Part shown: positions 49,894-59,167 of the stretch, one piece after another
Layout of the letters: the number at the start of each line of letters is the position of its first letter
Numbering within the stretch: the first letter of the stretch is position 1
Assembly: GCA_963989385.1 (NCBI GenBank)
Contig: OZ022500.1
Span: 118,089,842 to 118,153,841, forward strand
Direction of reading: 5' to 3'
DNA from: Ctena decussata
Lineage: Eukaryota; Mollusca; Bivalvia; Lucinida; Lucinidae
DNA: 64,000 nt
Program-made: the position numbers and the translations under genes
Notes under the pieces: generated by a model
The model's input: only the letters and a program-made list of their open reading frames with translations
Told to the model about the DNA's origin: nothing
Database searches by the model: none

Positions 49894-52004
49894 AGTAAGA
49901 CGCCACCGCTCAATGTGCTCAATGTGTAAATACACTACAGAAAACCGTACCACCTTGATTAAACTTTATGCCCTCTAAACGGGGCATAAGTATAAGTTAA
50001 AATACACAAATACACGCACTGGGGTTTATTTATATAAAATCAACCAAAATCAAATTGTGCCATGCCTGTTACAACAATTAATGATGGCTTCCCAAGCGTC
50101 AAAATTGTTACGATGAAAGTGCATAATTCACAACTTGGCAACCTTACTAGCTATTTTACCAGAAGGCACACAGCGTAGAAGCGTTCATGCCAGCACAAAT
50201 GGGTAAGAAAATGTCACAATGACCTTATGCAACGATGGTTAAAGTATTGGCATGTCTACGGCCTCGTATATTATAAGGAGCAATGATTCTCAGACCAGTT
50301 GGTGCCTGACACTGATACGTTCCCCAGGAATGTCCCTGCCCAGCAGGTACTCTATGTCATGCTGACGTTGCACCGACATCGATACGACATGATGACGTTG
50401 CATCGACGTCAGTACAACGTCATTTTAACATCATGTGTCCGCTGAGTGGATGCTCCGTTACGACAAAACTGAAACAACGACAACGTACTCAAAACTTAAA
50501 TTTCGAAGCATAAGACTACATGTACATGAAAACACGTTACAGTTTTCTGCTTCTTTGCTATTCCCTGTCGCTTTCATTAGTTTTATAGCACGATCATAAA
50601 AAGTTTCCGACCAAAGTGTCAAAGAATTAAAACTTACAGTATATTAGTTAATCTTTAGAATTGACTAATTTCATTACAAGTCTGTCTTGCTCTCGATTTA
50701 ACAACCAATTTAGTGACAATGAAAAGCAAATTGCGAGTTGGTACTCATAAAACAAGTTGATAGAGGCCTCTAGCTAACAACAGCTCTCCTTCTATGACAA
50801 TTTGTGGAACTTGAACTTTAAAGCCTCTCAGGCTACTCATTTTAAACCTGTTCATTTTCAATTTCAGTATCAGGGATGTCGTTTTGACTTTAACTATTCA
50901 GGGTTTTCTTTTTTCAGACATTCCTGTATTTAGTGCAAACAGTGTAAGCCCTGAACCGACGCTGCGTTCTTATCTGGATCTATACTATTTGTAAAGACCC
51001 CTTTCAACAGAGGCTATAGGGATTTAAAGCCTTTGCACTTTGCCTTCATCCGTCAACAATTCACTGTATTTGTACATGTTGTAATAGCACTTTTGTCTCC
51101 ATGGCGGGACAGATACGCAAATGGTTGATTTCACCGTCAAAGCGATGCTGCAACTCTTGGACTTAATGAAACATTTACAATGAGGCGAAAATTCTGCCAT
51201 GGTTCTCGGTAACCTTCACGGCCGCTATCCAAGTCCATTCATGTGTTTTCTATTCTTTATAAGTCTTTCTGCAGTCTTCAGATAATGCATGATTGGCGAT
51301 TCCGGATATATTCGTGGTCCGAAGAAACATACACGAAATATAACGATGGGCAGGGTGAGATTTATTTTAAAATCCAACAACGGAGCAGAGTCCTGTATGT
51401 TATGGTAGATACATACCTTGTGAATCTTATTTAATTTTTATCTTTACTATGCATGTGAAATGAGCACCATTATCTGATAGTTGACATGAAATGTGTTGGT
51501 AATGAACTGGTCGGGATGTGTACTGCAAGGTTGTCTCTGGTAACGGTCAATGGTGCGTTATAATCTTCACCTATATGTATGAAACTAAAAGCCAAAGTGC
51601 ATGTATTGGTTCTTGTAAGCACCACATATGCGTATGAAAAGTCAAAACACATGTATACATGTATTTTGACTTTTCAAACGCATATATGACAATTATTGTA
51701 CGCACCAGTGCGTTTACCAACTTGTCCTATCATTTTTATTCTGATTTCAGATGCATTTTCTGGTGATATAGCACTATCAGAAGAAGAATATGAGGAATAT
51801 AAATACATAGAAGAAAAAATGAACACATCTATATATGAATTACAAATAGAAGATCCTAAAGCTATGCAAGGTGGTTCAGGAGGAAAATACTCAAAATACT
51901 CAAAATATTCATCAGGGAAAACTCCAACGAAATCCTCTTCAAAACTACACAAACACAAAGATCATTCAACAAAACGGAAAAAGAAACGATGTAAAAGGGG
52001 GTAA
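36858..52004 (+). CDS. Candidate secreted basic protein gene, possibly FGF-like (four-exon model)
   Basis: Model exons 36858-37014, 43578-43722, 51275-51354 and 51751-52004 join in phase and give about 211 residues. The N terminus is a signal peptide, MLQRTWICLLVQVFVCVYG. Exon 3 encodes FRIYSWSEETYTKYNDG, like the FGF core pattern I-x-G-x-E-T-x-x-Y-x-x-M-[ND]-x-x-G. Exon 4 continues EEYKYIEEKMNTSIY, like the FGF pattern E-C-x-F-x-E-x-x-x-x-N-x-x-x-Y with Tyr replacing Cys, and ends in a Lys/Arg-rich tail (STKRKKKRCKRG). The intron between those motifs is where animal FGF genes have one. The resemblance is faint, made by eye, and exon 2 is doubtful. Alternatives are an unrelated secreted peptide or two separate genes. 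Confidence 0.35.
37396..37507. mobile_element. TGACGTC hairpin element, copy 1
   Basis: Ends TACCCAGCAGGCACA and its complement. The palindromic interior has many TGACGTC motifs (CRE-like) spaced about 10-12 bp. It is 112 bp and lies about 380 bp downstream of the exon 1 donor. Confidence 0.85.
37508..38850. other. Intron or intergenic, no exon accepted
   Basis: Several plus-strand open frames (for example 37797-37988 and 37995-38231) lack convincing splice sites or homology. CAGACTGATCAGA-type pieces lie near 38230, 38480 and 38590. Confidence 0.35.
38851..38958. mobile_element. TGACGTC hairpin element, copy 2
   Basis: Ends CCCAGCGGGCACATGACGTC and the complement of TTTTGTGCCTGCTGGG, with TGACGTCGATGCGACGTCA in the middle. 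Almost the same interior as copy 1. Confidence 0.85.
39101..39330. repeat. Inverted-repeat element with GTCGCACCTGCTTT ends
   Basis: Left end TGTCGCACCTGCTTTTTGTC, right end AAAGCAGGTGCGACA. The interior has GACGGACGGACG and a GGTCAAAATCCATG motif. No target duplication was identified. Confidence 0.55.
39943..40008. repeat. CAGATCAGACTGC hairpin
   Basis: GCGAACAGGAAAGACTCAGA and its downstream complement meet at GCGCGGCTGCGC. Near-perfect. Confidence 0.7.
40803..41050 (+). mobile_element. tRNA-derived SINE with well-kept head
   Basis: Head from GCCGGGCTGCGAGGCGC to GTCCGGCC with box A GGCGCAGTTGGTAGCGCG and box B GGTTCGATACC. The anticodon loop has eight bases and the T stem has a mismatch, so it is not a working tRNA. 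The body ends in CGAGGACGTAAAGCAACAAA, a common SINE-like tail. Confidence 0.72.
41155..41201. repeat. Poly(G) tract, about 47 bases
   Basis: Follows a short (GT)n. It can form G-quadruplexes, and long homopolymer G is also where assembly errors are common. Confidence 0.85.
41512..41736. mobile_element. Long hairpin element, GAGCCACATCATGTG family, copy 2
   Basis: Left end GAGCCACATCATGTGATTTC, right end GAAAATCACATGATGTGGCTC. The centre has AAGCGAAGGCTAAGATCAG and the CAGACTGC/GCAGTCTG hairpin. A related copy is at 6547. Confidence 0.8.
42788..42920. mobile_element. CCAAT/TATAAAA hairpin element, copy 3
   Basis: Begins GAGGTTATAAAACTTGAG. The right end stops at CAAGTTTTATAA, missing the last four bases of the palindrome. 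The interior GCCAATCAGTGTG is present in both orientations. Confidence 0.8.
43578..43722 (+). CDS. Secreted-protein candidate, exon 2 (doubtful)
   Basis: 145 nt with acceptor GATCGATCGCAG|GG and donor TATGGAA|GTAAAA. Phases fit exon 1 and exon 3. It encodes NRRCHTDGCNESHDGDYIQF and ends in RPLSTYVW. Against it, a segment around 43637-43678 is repeated in altered form at 43748-43790 (AACCCAAACA-CTAT-ATTGCC), and a tRNA-like SINE head lies at about 43457, so this may be repeat DNA. Exons 1 and 3 cannot join directly in phase, so some linking exon is needed. Confidence 0.28.
44326..44400. mobile_element. TGACGTC hairpin element, copy 3 (truncated, diverged)
   Basis: Left end TCCCAGCAGGCACACAATG, then AACATTGATTCAACACTGAT and CGTCATGACG. 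The right end is missing; a different element starts at about 44411. Confidence 0.65.
44411..45272. mobile_element. 862-bp foldback element with nested palindromes
   Basis: Outer arms contain AATATTTACATTCTTGGTGC and its diverged complement, then GAACGTAATGTAGTTTA. Moving inward, ATTGAGACACGCGACGT and TGTTTATCGAAGTGTAAACT recur in both orientations. GTAAACTACATTGGGTC appears repeatedly about the centre, giving several possible folded forms. Confidence 0.78.
45273..48000. other. Intron or intergenic, minor hairpins only
   Basis: Holds an AGGGAGCAAA-type hairpin at about 45630-45690, the CAGATCAGACTGC hairpin at 46176, and a diverged GGTCCGTC repeat at 47285-47340. No exon was accepted. Confidence 0.4.
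46176..46222. repeat. CAGATCAGACTGC hairpin
   Basis: GCAGACCCAGATCAGACTGC and the complement of GCAGTCTGATTTGGGTCTAC across a short loop. Confidence 0.7.
48001..48237. mobile_element. Foldback element, GAGCCGCGACACGAC family, copy 5
   Basis: The best-preserved copy: TGAGCCGCGACACGACAAAA at the left and its exact complement pattern TTTTGTCGTGTCGCGGCTCA at the right. Confidence 0.88.
48869..48976. mobile_element. TGACGTC hairpin element, copy 4
   Basis: Left TCCGGCAGGCATATGGCGTC, right end TTTCGACGTCATG then CCGGGG. The centre reads AATGACGTCACGTGCACT, a perfect TGACGTCA palindrome. Confidence 0.78.
49588..49835. mobile_element. GGTGAATGGGTACAC family element, degenerate
   Basis: GAAGTGAATGGGTACACAC, then a second GCACACTTTCAGGGGAAGCA, and a hairpin around AGAATTTGCTGTTGTAGGAG. 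AAAGTTGTTTCCCTGTG lies near the end, as in other members. Confidence 0.5.
49861..49890. repeat. (GA)n microsatellite
   Basis: About 15 GA units. Confidence 0.9.
50338..50448. mobile_element. TGACGTC hairpin element, copy 5
   Basis: GCCCAGCAGGTACTCTATG at the left and GTGTCCGCTGAG at the right, with GACGTTGCATCGACGTCAG inside. Diverged from copies 1 and 2. Confidence 0.72.
51275..51354 (+). CDS. Secreted-protein candidate, exon 3
   Basis: 80 nt with a strong acceptor (TCTTTATAAGTCTTTCTGCAG|T) and donor GGGCAGG|GTGAGA. It encodes LQIMHDWRFRIYSWSEETYT and then KYNDGQ. Reading in phase 2 and leaving in phase 1, it joins exon 4 as NDGQ-D-AFSG. From memory, the middle coding exon of many FGF genes is 104 nt, so this one would be eight codons shorter but of the same phase class. 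Confidence 0.5.
51624..51690. repeat. Hairpin just upstream of exon 4
   Basis: CATATGCGTATGAAAAGTCA pairs with TGACTTTTCAAACGCATATATG, centre ATGTATACAT. It ends about 60 bp before the exon 4 acceptor. Confidence 0.7.
51751..52004 (+). CDS. Secreted-protein candidate, exon 4 (basic C terminus)
   Basis: Acceptor TTATTCTGATTTCAG|AT; 83 codons and TAA at 52002. It encodes AFSGDIALSEEEYEEYKYIE, then a Gly/Ser/Tyr/Lys stretch with GGKYSKYSKYSSGK and a His/Lys/Arg-rich end. The stop overlaps a donor-like GTAAGT at 52001, so an alternative downstream exon is possible. Confidence 0.58.
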
Positions 52005-52056
52005 GTTGTTTTCTGTTGGTTGTAATTTCTGACGGTGATTTCGGTGTGAAACAGAA

Positions 52057-52480
52057 ATGGAACGCAGTAGTCATAGAAAAGGGGGAAAAGAAAGAAAAAA
52101 CGTTCAGTATTTTCCCTTTTTTTGGCAGAAATGGAAAGCAGTAGTCATAGCAAAGGGGGGCGGGGGGGGGGGGGGCAGTAGTCATAGAAAAGGGGGAAAA
52201 GAAAGAAAAAACGTTCAGTATTTTCCCTTTTTTTGGCAGAAATGGAAAGCAGTAGTCATAGCAAAGGGGGGGGGGGGGGGGGGGGGGAGGGGGTGGGGGT
52301 GGGTAAAAAATCAGTGGTTTTTTCTGTGAGAAAGCAGTAGTCATAGCAACGGGGGGTGGCGGGGCAGTAGTCATAGAAAAGGGGGAAAAGAAAGAAAAAA
52401 CGTTCAGTATTTTCCCCTTTTTTTGCAGAAATGGAATCAGTAGTCATTGTAAAGAAGGGGGGTGGGGGGGAGGGAATAAA
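52057..52480. repeat. Tandem repeat with AGCAGTAGTCATAG and poly(G) blocks
   Basis: About three and a half units of 110-140 bp: CAGTAGTCATAGAAAAGGGG, AAAGAAAGAAAAAACGTTCA, TTTTGGCAGAAATGGAA, each followed by G-runs of varying length. Long open frames across it are low-complexity artefacts. Confidence 0.85.
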
Positions 52481-52690
52481 AAAATCAGTGTTTTTTTTCT
52501 GTGAGAAATGCTTGCAATAATTAGACTGCCCAGGTGCTTCAGAAAGTTTTTCCACGACACTTCTCGCATACAGTGAATCGGGACACATTTGAGGAAGTTC
52601 AAGCTGAATAGATAAAACTCCATGTTTTTCGGCCATTTTTACAAGGGAAACAACTTTAATACCTTCCTGTTTGCTTCCCTGGATGGTGAA

Positions 52691-53023
52691 CACTGGGTAT
52701 AATCGATTCCGCCAATTTTCGCTTCCTGCAGAGACTGTCCGTCATATTTGGCTTCTGCCGAGACTGTCCGCGAACTCTTGCTTCCTGCAGAGACTACTGT
52801 CCTCGAAAAATGCCTTCCTGCCGAGACTGTCCGCGCGATTCTGCTTTCTGCCGAGAGCCTCGGCAGGAAGCAGAATCACGCGGACAGTCTCTGCAGGAAG
52901 GCATTTATCATGTACAGAAGTCTCGGCAGGAAGCAAGAGTTCGCGGACAGTCTCGGCGGAAGCCAAATACGATGTACAGTCTCTGCAGGAAGCGAAAATT
53001 GGCGGAATCGATTATACCCTGTG
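52691..53023. mobile_element. 333-bp foldback element (CACAGGGTATAATCG family), copy 3
   Basis: 333 bp. The left end is CACTGGGTATAATCG, with one change, and the right end is the complement of CACAGGGTATAATCG. Target duplication is GTGAA at 52686-52690 and 53024-53028. Arms are built of the same GCTTCCTGC-GAGACTGTCC units. Confidence 0.9.
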
Positions 53024-53244
53024 GTGAAGCCCTTCCAAAATGGGATTTACTTTTAAATGAAAGATTTTTTAATCTTTCCTTTAAGAATTGACCCCAGCTA
53101 TGAAGGGAGGGGTAAAATCAGTATAGTGTTTGCTTCCCCAGAAAATATATCCATTTACCTTTGTACAAGTATCGTTAAATTTTGCGATAAGAAATTTCTC
53201 CAAAATACAGCTATTAGTACCCATGTTTGTTCAAAGAAACAGCC

Positions 53245-53405
53245 ATGGTCGCGGGACTACCAAACCAAGGGTCGCACGTTCGAGCCTCCGCTACATCAGT
53301 CCTGCGCATGAGGTTTGTCAGCCTCCGTGCTACATTCATGTTGGTGATATGTTAAACCAGAGTTCAATGACTGACTCGGTTCGTTATTCCTATTACTAAA
53401 GGAAT
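53245..53405 (+). mobile_element. Possible tRNA-derived SINE remnant
   Basis: CATGGTCGCGGGACTACC and GGTCGCACGTTCGAGCCTCC sit at box A and box B positions. A body follows with GTGATATGTTAAACCAGAG and CTATTACTAAAGGAATAAAG. Confidence 0.5.
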
Positions 53406-54256
53406 AAAGAAAAAAATATGCTTGGCGACATCTGTGAACCAAAATTGTAAGTTACAAGCAATCAGCGATGCAAAAAGAGAAAAGACATTATTTTCTAACT
53501 TTTTTTGTTACTCGTAGCCGTGAAAGGGTATCGGATTTCCCTGAACTATGATGTACGGCTTTGATCTAATAATTACCTCATAAGATGCGTAAGAAATAGT
53601 CGTTAGAATGTGGGTACATTCACATTAAGCAGTTGATATTTTGGCGGTATTCCATTCCTTTACAGTAGATGTCATTTCAATCAGTGTTATGACATGGAAA
53701 ATTGCGCTCAATGCCACCCTCGTAGGGCATAGTTTTAACTATGGTATGGACTGGAATGAAATGGAATGGACAGGCAGTGAAAATCTCATCTTTTTCCATG
53801 AGTTTTGGATGGCACTCTTACAAGAAAGAATTGGGATGAAACTCTTAATGGAAAGAATTTGCTCGCTCCGAGGGAGTACATTCTTCCCCATATATGAGAG
53901 TAATGTAAGCTTTAGTTTCAAATTGTGTTTCTCATTTATTTCATTCCATTCCAGGTTTTAGACCATGTCCCCGCTTTTCATTGTAATTTCAATTAAAATT
54001 AGTATGTTTTTGCAGTTGCAAAAAATAAAATAAATAAAAATAATAATTATAATAATAATATGAGTCCAAAATCCAACAAGAGTTGATGATTTTGTGGACG
54101 TCCGCCGCAGTGCTACCCTGTCCAAAATTCTACAGTCATATTCCTATCTCCTAGCATCATGACGTCACTACATTTTTTCAACGTGTGAGTCTGACATCAA
54201 CGTGTGAATCTAATGACAGATTCACACGCTGGAAAAAAAACGCTTTATGATGACGT
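53406..54256. other. Intergenic, no gene seen
   Basis: Includes an ATGGAATGGA-rich stretch at 53740-53770, a diverged AGGGAGCAAA-type hairpin near 53870, and a short hairpin at 54188-54235 (CGTGTGAATCTAATGACAG pairing with GATTCACACG). Confidence 0.4.
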
Positions 54257-55189
54257 TGTCAGAGAGTGGTTTTCCCCCCTTTCCCCCCGGAAAAATGGCT
54301 ATAGGAAGGACGACTATATAGTGGATTGTCCGGACCTCATAGAGCCACTTTTCCCCCATAGTCCTTTTTCCCCCACCGGGAAATTGGCTATTAATGAATT
54401 TGGTACAGCTGTTGGTATTTTGCGCAACGGAACGATACGGAACGGAATGGAATAGAGACATTTCACGGAATTTATCGCATTAGAAATGCGTGAGTTTTTC
54501 AACGTAGGTAATAAGCGTGATTAATGTGGAATTTTGAGGTGGTGTGCACTTGACACATTGGATGGAGTGACTCTAGGGGGTACTTGCAGTATGCCCTGGA
54601 TTGCTTCATTTCTCTGTGTTTGGTGGGCACTACATAGATGGGGCATGCACCAGTCTACCTGCTATGGGTCTCTATGATGGTACCACTGCACTGACTTGTC
54701 TAGGCAGTGAATGATCTTCATTTTAGGAAATGGTGTTTAATAGCCTAATATATCATATCACTGAGACTACTTTAGGGCTAGTATGTGTTTCTCCTAATTG
54801 TATCATGTATATGGTACTTGTATTATCTGTTAGGAGATATGCTTTATTAATTTGTATCTTTTATTTTGCTCATATTCTGTCATTTGGAATTCTTTCCTTG
54901 ATTTGTTTGGTTGCTCATTCTATACCACTATATGTGCTCCTATGAGGGCCGAAAATTCGTAATAAAGAGCTTGTATCTTGTATCTAATACCAAAAATCAA
55001 TATGCAAATTTAGCAACCATATTTTTATAATAATCAATAATTACTAATTTAAGAAACAAGGAAGGGGTTATTTCTTCCCATCGCAGATATTTATATAGGT
55101 ACACATACGCATGCAAGCTTACTGGAAGATGTACGAACGGGTGCTTTGTACAGTCATGTGTTTGATTTAGCAGGCAGTTTATTACATTG

Positions 55190-55310
55190 AAAATAATAAT
55201 CGGACGTGTGTCCCGATGCAAGTCGAGCCCACGACCCCTGCATGAAAGGCCAACACTAGTCCAGGCACTCCGCTGCGCGCACGCACAGATGAACGCTTGT
55301 CCAAACACAA
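55190..55310 (-). mobile_element. tRNA-like SINE segment inside the 4.7-kb element
   Basis: Inverted counterpart of 17185-17280: the minus strand reads GGACTAGTGTTGGCCTTTC and GTCGTGGGCTCGACTTGC. Confidence 0.6.
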
Positions 55311-55410
55311 AATTATACAAAGGAGGGGTGTCTATAAGGCTGTTTTCATGGCCACTACCGATTTTCTTTAAACTTTGTAAACTCAGACTACTATCTGTTG
55401 GCTGTAATGT

Positions 55411-58400
55411 CATGCAATATCAAATCATTTGGTGAAGGTTTCTTTGATGTGTACGAGATGAAAGTGGGTGGGGTAATTCTGACTCGAAGAGGGTTCTGTT
55501 AAGAAAATGCTAATATTTTTATTGCTACTTAGAACTGGAAGTCTACCATTTCATGACTCCTTATGTAATGCCAGATATAACAAATGATTAGAATACTTTT
55601 GTGAAATTTCTGCATGCAGTGCGTTTATACTCACTTGTATGACATACCTTAATTTTAGCCTTTTTTATTCTCCAACTTTACGCAAAACCACAACAGCTTT
55701 TTACACTAAAAGCTATTCCAACGATATTTTGCAGTTATACAGTATATTAAATTGTTGTTCCAAAATTGTGCCAATAATTTTCTACAATGAATATTTTCTG
55801 AGTTATCTGCCCTTAAAACCACTTCTTTTATTTTTTTTTTCAAAATTATTACTCAGATTTTATATCCCCTGCCACATGTTAGTGGCGGGATATTTATACC
55901 CTCGTCATGCGAAGTATGTCAGGGGGTATACAGTTTTTGTCATTCCGTCTGTTCGTCCGTCCGTCCGTCCGTCACCTTTTCGTCAAAGTTTTGCGTTAAA
56001 CCTTTTGTGAATGGTCATATTTCTTTAACCTTATATCAGATTCTCTTCAGATTTACTTTGTTATATCTCTGTAGCTTTACCTTTGCTCTGAAATATAAAG
56101 GCACCTGGGTCAGGCCCCTGGGAGGAGGTCAGGGGTCAATAATCATGACTCAGGCATTTTCATTATGTAAAAGTTTTGTATTATCCCTTTTCTAATTGTT
56201 CATATTTCTGTAACCACAGCTCAGATTCTTTTCATATTTGGTTCATGATACCTCTTGAGCATTACCTTTGATGTGAAGAGTCTTTGCCCCTGGTTCAGGC
56301 CCCTGGGTGGGGCCAAGTGTCAATAAGTACGACTTACAACTTTTCATTATGTTAAGTTTTGGGTTAAACCATTTTGATTGCATATATATCTGTAAATGCA
56401 TTGCAAATATCTTCCATATTGTATTCACTGTATCTCTATAGCATTGCTTTTGATAGGGACTTTAAGGTCAGCCTCATGGGTGGGGCCAGAGGTCAATAAC
56501 TAGGACTCAGCCATTTGTATTTTTTGCTTGTTCTGATATATTTCAATGGAGTCTAGTGATGTATGACTAATTTTATTTTATACTAGTCTACTTTACATGG
56601 ATGCTGCCGCTGCCCTAAGGTCAAGTCACAGACTTTGAATTTGTTCCATTTACATTTCAATTTATTTTTTGTGTTAAAAGTTTGCTTTCATTAGGCGGTG
56701 GCACTTTTTGGGGGTTTACGTGAGCACCTGCTCACTTGCTCGAGTTTGTTTCCTGCTGTTTGTATTTCTGTTCATCTGTTGTACGTACATTTGTCTACCT
56801 GTCTGAGTGTCCGTATGTCAGTCTGTCTATTCGTGAGACTTCGTTTCCTTTCGATACCTTGAGTATTTTTGATGGATTTTCTTCAAACATGGCATGTGCA
56901 CTTGTCTTGGGTCTTTACAAGCTGCAAAATACGTTACTTAGAGTATGTGTAATAAGAAGAGACACTGGAAAGAACATGATACAATTCTGAGAAAATAAGC
57001 AAAGACATTTGACAGAGGGCATTAGTTTTATTTTATTTTAAATATTACAAAGACTCACGGATAGACAGACTGACATACGGACAAACAGACAGGCAGACAA
57101 ATGTACGTACAACAGATGAACAGAAATACATACAGCAGAAAACAAACTAGAGCATGTAAGCAGGGGCTCACGTATACCCGACCAGTGCCGCCGTAAAATG
57201 AAAGCAACATTTTAACCGAAAGTTAAATGCAAATAATAATGGAACAAATTCTAAGTTTGTGACCTTGACCTTGAGTCAGCAGCAGCATCCATGTAAATGG
57301 TAAACTAGTATATAATAGAATTAGTCATGCATCACTAGACTTCATTTAAATATTTCAGAACAAGCAAAAATAAAACAAATGGCTGAGTCCTAGTTATTGA
57401 CCCCTGGCCCCACCCATGAGCCTGACCCTGAAGTCCCTATCAAAAGCAGTGCTATAGCGATATCATGAATACAATATGGAAGATATTTGCAATGCATTTA
57501 CAGAGATATATGCAATTAAAAAGGTTTCACCCAAAACTTTGACATAATGAAAAGGCAAAAGTCCTAATTATTGACCCTTGGTCCCACCCAGGAGCCTGAC
57601 CCAGGGGCAAAGACTCTACACATCAAAGGTAATGTTCATGAGATATCATGAACCAAATATGAAAAGAATCTGACCTGTGGTTACAGAAATATGAACAATT
57701 ACAAAAGGTTTAACACAAAACTTTGACATAATGAAAATGCCTAAGTCATATTATTGACCCGTGACCTCCTCCCAGGGGCCTGACCCAGGTGCCTTGATAT
57801 TTCAGATCAAAGGTAAAGCTATAGAGATATAACAAAGTAAATATGAAGAGCATCTGATATAAGGTTAAAGAAATGAGCATCCACAAAAGGTTTAATGCAA
57901 AACTTTGACGTAAAGTTGACGAACAGACGGACAAACAGACAGAATGGCAAAAACTGTATACCCCCTGACATACTTCGCATGTCGGGGTATAAATATTCCG
58001 CCACTAACATGTGGCGGGGGATATAAAATCTGAGTAATAATTTTGAAAAAAAAATAAATAAAAGAAGCGGTTTTAAGGGGAGATAACTCAGAAAATATTC
58101 ACTGTAGAAAATTATCGGCATAATTTTGGAACAACCATTTAATATACTGTATAACTGCAAAATATCATTGGAATAGCTTTTAGTGTAAAAAGCTGTTGTG
58201 GTTTTGCGTAAAGTTGGAGAATAAAAAAGGCTAAAATTTAGGTATGTCATACAAGTGAGTATAAATGCACTGCATGTAGAAATTTCACAAAAGTATTATA
58301 ATCATTTGTTATATCTGGCATTGCATAAGGAGTCGTAAAATGGTAGACTTCCAGTTCTAAGTAGCAATAAAAATATTAGCATTTTCTTAACAAAACCCTC

Positions 58401-58485
58401 TTCGAGTCAGAATTACCCCACCCACTTTCATCTCGTACACACCAAAGAAACTTTCACCAAATGATTTAATATCGCAAACACGTAC
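55411..58485. mobile_element. 3.07-kb near-perfect palindrome (1.43-kb arms)
   Basis: The left arm is about 55411-56842 and the right arm about 57050-58485, with a spacer of about 207 bp centred near 56948. Outer matches include ATCAAATCATTTGGTGAA and GTGGGTGGGGTAATTCTGAC; inner matches include TGTTCATCTGTTGTACGTAC. Each arm contains three diverged units of about 170 bp (CAGGCCCCTGGG, GGGTCAATAA). No transposase frame was seen; the interrupted frames are mirrored between arms. Confidence 0.88.
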
Positions 58486-58873
58486 ACTCATAGCCGTTTT
58501 TGGCTAACACGGAAAAGCAAAATGGCTGCCTGTTTTCCCCAAAACAAAAATAAGACAAACTGATGGACACATGCATGCGGTTCTAGCATCTGTTATCCAT
58601 CGATATTTTACGGACAGATACTCATATTTCTGTTTCACCTCACTATTATGATTGGAGAAGGAGCAAATTCCACTATGTAGCGTGTTCTCCTGCAATCATA
58701 TTACCAGGGGGAAAATCCACTATGGAGGGGAAAAACCACTATGCAAAAACACCTATAGTAGATTTTCCCCGAGGAAAATTGGCTATATAGTCATATTTCC
58801 GGGGGGAAATTCTACTATATAGCCATTTTTCCGGTGGGAAATTCTACTATGGAAAAATCATAGTCATTTTTCC

Positions 58874-58901
58874 GGGGGGGGGGGGGGGGGGGGGGGGGGG
58901 G
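58874..58901. repeat. Poly(G) tract
   Basis: 28 G residues inside a TTTTCCGGGG sub-terminal unit of the 4.7-kb element, probably an expansion of the normal CCCCCC/GGGGGG block. Confidence 0.9.
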
Positions 58902-59046
58902 AAACTACTAGGGGGGAAAGCTACTCTCTGACAGACGTCACTACGTTTTGTTCAATATGTGAATCTGATGAACACGTTTAAAAAGGGTAGTGGCGTCATC
59001 ATGCTAAAGGATTTGGATGAAGATCATTAATGTAGCAGGATTTTTA

Positions 59047-59139
59047 CCAATCGGAACACCGCTCGCCAATTCCGTGAATCAGACTGATTCAATCAGACTG
59101 ATTCACGGAATTGGCCGAGCGGTGTTCCGATTTGGTTAG
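59047..59139. repeat. Almost perfect 93-bp hairpin
   Basis: CCAATCGGAACACCGCTCGC on the left, with complement GCCGAGCGGTGTTCCGATTTGG on the right, meeting at AATCAGACTGATTCAATCAG. Only a few mismatches, so probably recent. Confidence 0.85.
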
Positions 59140-59167
59140 CTGTACTCGGTAACAGCATTATTCTAAG

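Larger units (their letters stand above)
54257..58933. mobile_element. TGTCAGAGAG element, 4.7-kb copy with nested insertions
   Basis: Ends TGTCAGAGAGTGGTTTTCCC and GGGGGAAAGCTACTCTCTGACA. Target duplication is GACGT at 54252-54256 and 58934-58938. The same sub-terminal TTCCCCCCGG/TATATAG units occur as in the 1-kb copy, here with internal DNA in reverse order. It holds an inverted SINE-like segment (55190-55310) and a 3-kb palindrome. Confidence 0.82.

Noticed and set aside
51862..52693. Pro-rich minus-strand frames
   Set aside because: Antisense readings of poly(G) blocks in a tandem repeat.
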